Source: Coturnix japonica (Eukaryota > Chordata > Aves > Galliformes > Phasianidae). From it: 64,000 nucleotides of DNA. Under the pieces are notes generated by a model that was not told the DNA's origin, ran no database searches, and saw only the letters and a list, made by a program, of their open reading frames with translations. The stretch lies in contig NC_029518.1 in NCBI RefSeq assembly GCF_001577835.2, forward strand, positions 51,430,878 to 51,494,877, written 5' to 3'. The translations under genes and the position numbers were made by a program. Of the stretch, positions 57,737 through 64,000 are shown piece after piece. Every line of letters begins with the position of its first letter. Positions within the stretch are counted from its first letter, which is position 1.

Positions 57737-57880
57737 GATATGGGGTTTTAGAGGCTCACATCTCTGCTGTGGTTTTGGTGCTGTCTGCTCTTGACGTCTG
57801 GGCCCTGGACAGCTACGTCACAGCTGTCTACGAGCACAATGTGCAGTTGTCAGAGGACTCAGAAATGCCTGCTTTTCTCT
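57737..57880 (+). pseudogene. Relic vanin exon 1 (second copy)
   Basis: Matches exon 1 of the 44.4-kb pseudogene and, more weakly, exon 1 of the intact genes: AVVLVLSALDVWALDSY, then VTAVYEHNVQLSEDSEMPAF. The start region ATGGGGTTTTAG has a stop and is one base short against the other copy. The second half of the exon is not recognisable after about 57880 and no exon 2 of its own follows. It keeps ALDSYVTAVYEHN better than copy A, so the two relics decayed independently after duplication. The intact VNN2-like gene starts about 550 bp downstream with its own exon 1. Confidence 0.8.
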
Positions 57881-58382
57881 AGGAGGCCTTGTTGCTGGAC
57901 AAAAATAAGAGTTCTGGGTGGAACTGTACAGTGAAGAGGAAGATACTGGTGGGGCGATGAGTCTATTCCTCGCTGTCTTGCTGAGCAGACAGTGTGAACA
58001 GCAAGATTATGTTCCTTCCTCACAGGCATACCTCAGGTTGGAACAGGAGAATTTTTATGAAGCACTTGGAATAGTAACATGCCTTTCCAATGTATTCTGC
58101 AAAATGTTGCTCATTGTAAGGAATAAAAATTACTTTGTATGATCAATTTGAAATTGCTCATTGTGCAAAAACATGCTTTTCATGAGGTAGAAAAAATAAG
58201 AAATTCAGTGTTAATTCACTTTCACAAAACAAGGGAATATTTTAGCTCAAGGCAGAAAGGTCAGAACAATTTAAGGGTTAGTTTGTATTGCAGTGTGTAC
58301 AGATTGTACTTCCCCATGTTATGCAATAGGAGCTTACTTCCAAAACAAGCCTGTTACCGTCTTTACTCCTCCTCTTCCTATC

Positions 58383-58420
58383 TGCTTTATATTCCCATGC
58401 CTGCACCAGGAGCAGCAAGG
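58383..58420 (+). promoter_or_regulatory. Candidate VNN2-like core promoter
   Basis: TTTATATTC (about 58386-58394) lies some 40 bp before the ATG and could act as a TATA box. Sequence upstream of about 58415 is unrelated to that upstream of the VNN1-like ATG, so the two genes have different promoters. Start site not established. Confidence 0.3.
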
Positions 58421-58428
58421 CAGCAGCC

Positions 58429-61400
58429 ATGGTCCCTTCCCAGACCCTGCTGTGTGCCGCAGTGCTTGCCCTGGCAGTCCTACAGGCCCTGGCCTCGGAC
58501 ACCTTTATTGCAGCTGTGTACGAGCACGCCGTCATCCTGCCATGCACTGCTCACAAGGTTTCTCCTGATGATGCTTTGGCCCTGATGAACAAAAACATGG
58601 ATGTTCTGGAAGGAGCTATCAAAGAAGCAGCCCAGCAGGTATGAGATGGATTGTGAGTATTGTTCATTGGTGTTTTCTGTTCCCACTGACCATCCTGGGG
58701 GTGCCTTGATGGTGCCTTGTTAATGGAGCCTGTTCTGCCAGGGTGCCCACATCATTGTGACTCCTGAGGATGGCATTTATGGCTGGGTTTTCACGAGGGA
58801 AACCATTTACCCCTACCTGGAGGATATTCCTGATCCGGAGGTGAACTGGATTCCCTGCACTGATCCCACCAGGTGATTCTTTGTGGTGTTTGTGTGATTT
58901 CAAGCTGGTGCCTCATAGAGTTGAGCTGCTCCTAATAAATGCCTGAGAACTGCTGATTATTTAAATCTCTTAGAAATTCAGGAACTGTATAAATACAATG
59001 CATCAAAAAGAACCCCTGCGTAAATGGTAATTGGAACATGTAAGGTAAAAAGCATTTGGATCTGCCTTAATTTTGAAAAATAAAAAAGGAGGAAAATGAG
59101 GGAATTTTGGGAGATTCATTATTTTGAGAACATTCAAAAATCTTATCACTTCAGACTACTCGAGAAAATCTACTGTTAGTGTAAGCCATTTAATTGTCAT
59201 GGTTACAGCACAGATGAAACAAGATGATTCAAAACTCAGCTCATGTATCTGGGGTGATTTGTAAATCAAATAGCACAAAATATTGCTATGTATCTGAAAT
59301 AACTGCTTTGTAGAGATCTAACTGTTTGCACAGGCTGCTGTGGCACAATGGGCTACTGTGAATGTCTGTCTTACAAAGGTGGAGCTGGAGGGGACACTGA
59401 GGGGACCAGGATCATTTCTAAGCCAAGCTTCTGTGTTTTTCTTTTCTGGGATTTTATTAAGGGAGATTTTGAGGGAACTCAGGTCTGTAAAAGTTGTGAG
59501 TGCTTTTTACAAATGACTTACAGCCTTAAAAAGAGCAAAGTGTCTTAAAAAAAAAAAGGTCTTATGAAGTTGAGAATTAGATTTCCCTAAAAATTAATGT
59601 TTAAGTTTATGTGTATTGTCTTATTGTGTATTGTCTTATTCTCTCCCTTGATTTCTAAAGTTGTCCACAGCTTTGTATGTCCATAGCAAGGTATCTTTAT
59701 GGTCCCTTCCAACCCAAGTAATTCTATGATTCTATATGTTTTTTTTTCCCTTTTTGTCAAAAATGTGTTAGATTTGGTCGAGCACCAGTGCAGGAACGAC
59801 TCAGCTGCATGGCCAGGAACAACTCCATCTATGTAGTTGCAAACATCGGGGACAAGAAGCCATGTAATTCCAGTGATCCCAAGTGCCCGAGTGATGGTCG
59901 CTACCAGTACAACACTGACGTTGTCTTTGACTCAGAAGGGAAACTGGTGGCTCGTTACCACAAGGTAAAGAGAAGCTTTGTCATCACACTGTAACAAAAA
60001 GTCAAACTACTTTTAATCTCTAGGGCACCACTTTCAGAAGGTTTATAGAATAATTTTAGATAATTGTAGAATGACAGTCAGCCCAGGACAATCCAATATA
60101 AGGCTCTTTCAGCTAGAGGAAAGTGCAGACAAGCACTTGGCAATATTTAAGAGCTATTCCCATGAGCTCTGTGGCTGCAGAAGGCGTGCTGACTATCAAA
60201 CATCTCAAGGCTACATTAGTGATAGCAAACTAGTATAAAGCAGTGATGTATTCAGTAAATGTAATACAGTCCTTGGCGTAGTTTTGGCCGGGCCAGACTG
60301 TTTTCCCAAATGATGTCTTGGCAGCATGTAGCAGAAAGCCCTGGCTTGACACTGCTGCCAGTAGGCAGCAGGAACATGTTCATCTCTGCTCAGTAAACCT
60401 CTGGGATGAGGATTTTATTTACTTTTGCTCCCTGTCTTCACTGAGCCTTTTCTTCACTGGAGATCTCCAGTGTCTATGAAGGGAGTTCTGAGATACAGAT
60501 TGACCTGAAGGAATCTCAACTCTCAGTTTTGCTTTAATCTCAGACACTAAAGTGGCATTTTGTAATCTGATCTTATTTTTCTTTCTTAATATGCCATTTT
60601 CTTCACCTGCAGTACAACCTGTTTAGACAAGAAACTCAGTTTAATTACCCAAGAGAGCCAGAATTCGTCACCTTTGAGACTCCCTTTGGGAAGTTTGGAA
60701 TTTTCACTTGTTTTGACATCCTTTTCCGGGAGCCCGCTGTGGTGCTGGTGAACGAGCTACAGGTGGACACGGTGCTTTTCCCTACAGCCTGGATGAATGT
60801 CCTGCCCTTTCTGACTGCTGTGGAGTTTCACTCAGCATGGGCTATGGGCATGGGAGTCAATTTACTGTCAGCAAATACTCACAACACCATCATGTCTATG
60901 ACAGGTGAGTTGCTTTTTGTAAGGGGGAATTGTTTTCATATTTCAGGATTCGGAAGTAAGAAAATTGCTTTAAAAATCATGAAGTCTCTGGAAAATAGCA
61001 TGTAAGTAAAGATATTCTTCGTGTTGTGTTAAACAGAGTAATCTGCTTTAGGCGATACAATGTTGTAAGTTCAGGGAGAGCTAAAATTAGAAAGGCCACA
61101 ACACGAAGTTTTCAGAAGTGAATTTTTTCCTTTAGAAATGGCACAAATGTTCAGCTAAATATTTACCCTCTTACTTAGAAACAGATTTTTTTTTTCTTTA
61201 AAACTTACTCAAGAATCAAATGGAGAAAGAAGTGTTTTAAACAGAGCTGAAAACAAAAAAGGTAGGAATCCTGTTTTGTGTTGAATAAAACACATTGAGG
61301 ATTTTGTTGCTGCTCAAGAATTAGAAATGGCAATGTTTTGGCTTGACCTGAACAGATAGCTACTGCGATTTTATTTCTTCTGTAAAATGAGAAAACATTG

Positions 61401-62798
61401 CCATAGTTCTGTCTGTTACTACTCTCCAAAGCAGAAGTGAAAGCCACAAAGGAACATTTTTGTCTGCTCGAAGTGCACTGAGTTTTGTACATAGGCTCTG
61501 GTTTCCTTCTTTGAAATGTAATTATGCCCACGGGCAACCTCTTTGACAAATATGTCACTTGCAGAGCACTAATTTATATAAAATTAATACAAAGTTTTTT
61601 TAGCAGCTCTCTCCTTTAAAATTTTTCCACGATACTAGTTAATATATTGACTGAAGACCGTTTCATGTTTACACGCATCAGCACCCATGGGGCACCCACG
61701 GTGGCTTGCCCTCCAGGTGGTGGTGACACTGGGTACCATGCATGTTGTTTGCAGGCAGTGGGCTGTTCACACCCCACGGGCCATCCACGTACTACTACAA
61801 CAGCAAGACAAAGGAGGGACGTCTCCTGGTAGCTGAGCTGAGTGCACGACCCCGTCTTTCTCCTAACTACCCTCCTGCAGTCAACTGGAGCTCATACGCT
61901 ACAAGCATCAAAAACTATTCAGGAGAAAATAAGACATTTCCAGGAGCTGTCCGACGGGATATATTCACTTTCAGTGAACTCAAGCACAAAGCTGGAAATC
62001 ATACGGTCTGTCAGAAAGACCTCTGCTGTCACTTGACCTACCAGATGTCAAATAAAAGTAAAGATGAAGTTTATGTACTGGGCGCCTTTGACGGGCTACA
62101 TGGCTCTGTCATAAAATACCATTGGCAGGTAATTTGTTCAGTAGGGATTAGTGTATATATATGCCAAAATTAATGAATCATTCTGAAACATTCATTTGTT
62201 TCTGCATCACAGTAAGTTTTCTTGCTATTAAACACAGCTCTTGAGTATGAAAGCTTACTGTTATTTTACATTTCTGTGTCATCTTCCCCACAGATATGCA
62301 CACTGCTCAAGTGTAAGAACACAGACCTGAGCACATGTGGGCAGCCAGTGGAGACTGCGCAGACCAAGTTTGACATGTTCTCCCTCAGCGGCACATTTGG
62401 CACTAACTACGTCTTTCCAGAAGTCTTGTACAGCGGTGTGCAGCTGGCCCCTGGGGAATTTGAGGTAATGGCACACTCTGGAGCTGTTTGCAGTTATTCA
62501 TAGTCTATGTACAACAGTGATGAGAATTTGACGTGTAAAAAGTAACTAAGAAAAGCAACATTATCTTTAAAAAGTACTACATCAAGTTATCTGACCTCAG
62601 AGACCTATCCTCTCTGTACCATACAGTAGTGCTACTCCATTACTGGATATTAGTATCATCCTTTCTCTGTTCACCTAGGTACTGTCTGATGGACGTCTGC
62701 AAAGTAAGAACGGCACATCAAAACCACTCTTAACAGTGACGCTTTTCGGAAGGTGTTATGAAAAGGACCTGCCTCATCCCCTGCGAAGCTTCCTGTAA
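58429..62798 (+). CDS. VNN2: Vanin / pantetheinase, VNN2-like, predicted secreted
   Basis: Pantetheine hydrolase of the vanin family. Exons: 58429-58638, 58742-58872, 59772-59964, 60613-60904, 61755-62128, 62294-62464 and 62679-62798; all GT-AG, frame kept, 496 aa. Signal peptide [17 protein letters not shown]. The catalytic Glu79 (TPED), Lys178 (ARYHK) and Cys211 (FTCFDILF) are all present. Exon 5 is distinct from the neighbour gene and closer to human VNN2: [30 protein letters not shown] and [11 protein letters not shown], with sequons NKT, NHT and NKS. The C-terminus after [11 protein letters not shown] is only about ten residues, LPHPLRSFL, with no GPI signal. Exon 4 has one codon fewer than the upstream gene. 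Paralogue naming (VNN2 versus VNN3 or a second VNN1) is uncertain because conversion has mixed the exons. Confidence 0.9.
59686..59738 (+). repeat. CR1 tail fragment in VNN2-like intron 2
   Basis: A very short sense CR1 3' end: TATGGTCCCTTCCAACCCAAG, TAATTCTATGATTCTATATG. Confidence 0.8.
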
Positions 62799-63437
62799 TG
62801 TAGCTTCCTAAGTGTTCATCATACAGCAAAGAAAGGATGAGAATTTCCCACAATGATCCATAAGCTTCTCATGATTTGTAGCAGTTATCTTGTATCATTC
62901 ATATTCTGCAGTCTTATTTTTCTGCTTAGCAGCTGGGGCAAATGAGTTTGTTTAGAAGAAAGCAGTGATCACTCTGGATCTATATCAACAGTACACCACT
63001 GTACTAGTGCTTGAACCAGTGCAATTATTGGTTATACTCTGTCATATGAAATCTCCAATTAGAAATCATGGTTTTCAGAGATAACTTAGGTTTCCAAAAT
63101 AATCCTAGTCATAAGACTGATGTTAAGATGTGTGGATTGTGAAGTTGGCCAGTTTTCTCCCAAACAAATATTCCCCAAAGAAGCCTCTCTGTCCCTTCTG
63201 CCTCTTCCTGTTTTTCAGACTGGAGGAGCACTAAGTGTCCATGTCCCTCAGCCTTATGTGCCATTCAGTAAGGCCTTCCTCATACTCTGTGGGATTTGGC
63301 CACATTCTGACCAAGCTACTATACAATGAAACAAAAAACAAATTTGCAATGGTTGTAGGTGCAATCTCCATGCAGTTCTTCATGATCCACACAGACAGTG
63401 GGTCTGCTTCATGAAGAACCTTCAGTTCTGCAGTCAC
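62799..63437. other. Region 3' of the VNN2-like gene
   Basis: Contains the 3' UTR and spacer. No canonical AATAAA was seen within about 600 bp of the stop codon, so the 3' end of the mRNA could not be placed. No other exon was recognised. Confidence 0.4.
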
Positions 63438-63674
63438 ATAATCACAGAATTATCAAGGTTGGAAAAGACTTAGAAGATCATCCAGTCCAACCATTACCAA
63501 TACTTCCCAGCTAAATCATATCCCTCAACACAACATCCAAACGTTTCTTGAACACTCCCATGGTCGGCGACTCCACCACCTCCCTGGGCAGTGCATTCCA
63601 GTGCCTCACCACCCTTTCCGAGAAGTAATACTTCCTAATGTCCAGCCTGAATCTCCCCTGCTGCAGCTTGAAAA
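63438..63674 (-). repeat. CR1 LINE, 3'-truncated copy
   Basis: Antisense CR1: AATCACAGAATTATCAAGG, TTGGAAAAGACTTAG, GATCATCCAGTCCAACC, CGACTCCACCACCTCCCTGG, GAGAAGTAATACTTCC. Young. Confidence 0.95.
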
Positions 63675-64000
63675 GTCCTGCACTGAATCCTGCACTGCTT
63701 CATATGTATGGCATACACATGCTAGGTCCAATGCATCTCAGATCAGACTTACGTTATAAATATAGTACATTAAAACATTCACCTGGGTATTTGGACATTT
63801 TCTTCAAAAATGTGAAAATGTAGGAAATAGGCAATGTTTTAATATCTGGGACAGTTTTAACCACATATGTAGTGTAAAAAATATGCATTATCTGGGACTT
63901 ATGGTGATGGCACATGAAACTTGGCAGGCGTAGGCTGGCTTGTATCTATCATGTTCAGCAGCAAACAGGCCTTGTGCGGTTGCTTCTCAGTACGCAGCTT

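Overview
The window is vertebrate nuclear DNA, almost certainly from a galliform bird (chicken or a close relative). Three things support this: dense 3'-truncated CR1 retroposons with the avian tail (repeats of ATTCTATG), spliced genes with GT-AG introns, and the gene order RPS12 - SLC18B1 - vanin cluster. That order matches human 6q23 in reverse orientation. All gene models below were built by reading splice sites directly and checking that reading frame is kept across each junction.

Layout. (1) 1-21.2 kb: gene-poor DNA with six CR1 fragments, all on the minus strand, a GGAA/poly-A microsatellite and one isolated small CpG-rich island (about 14.5-14.69 kb). No coding gene is recognised there. 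(2) 21.35-25.13 kb: RPS12 on the minus strand, complete (6 exons, 132 aa), with a C/D-box snoRNA matching SNORD100 in intron 4. A second snoRNA of the same family lies about 350 bp beyond the RPS12 3' end. (3) 25.5-28.6 kb: spacer with three plus-strand CR1 copies (one broken by a 10-N assembly gap) and a solo avian ERVL-type LTR. (4) 28.84-42.7 kb: SLC18B1 on the plus strand, complete (14 coding exons, 478 aa), a vesicular polyamine transporter of the major facilitator superfamily. (5) 44.2-62.8 kb: vanin (pantetheinase) cluster, all on the plus strand. It holds a decayed vanin with only exons 1-4, an intact VNN1-like gene (7 exons, 500 aa), a second decayed exon 1 with its upstream flank, and an intact VNN2-like gene (7 exons, 496 aa). 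(6) 62.8-64 kb: spacer with one more CR1.

Most notable points. The two intact vanins are mosaics: exons 1-3 and exon 6 (with intron 1 and part of intron 2) are about 97-99% identical, while exons 4, 5 and 7 and the promoters are clearly diverged. This is the signature of gene conversion between tandem paralogues. Both genes end without the hydrophobic C-terminal tail that gives mammalian VNN1 and VNN2 a GPI anchor, so both products are predicted to be secreted. The extra SNORD100-like gene outside RPS12 has its own terminal stem and looks functional. I found no evidence of a wholly new biological system in this window.
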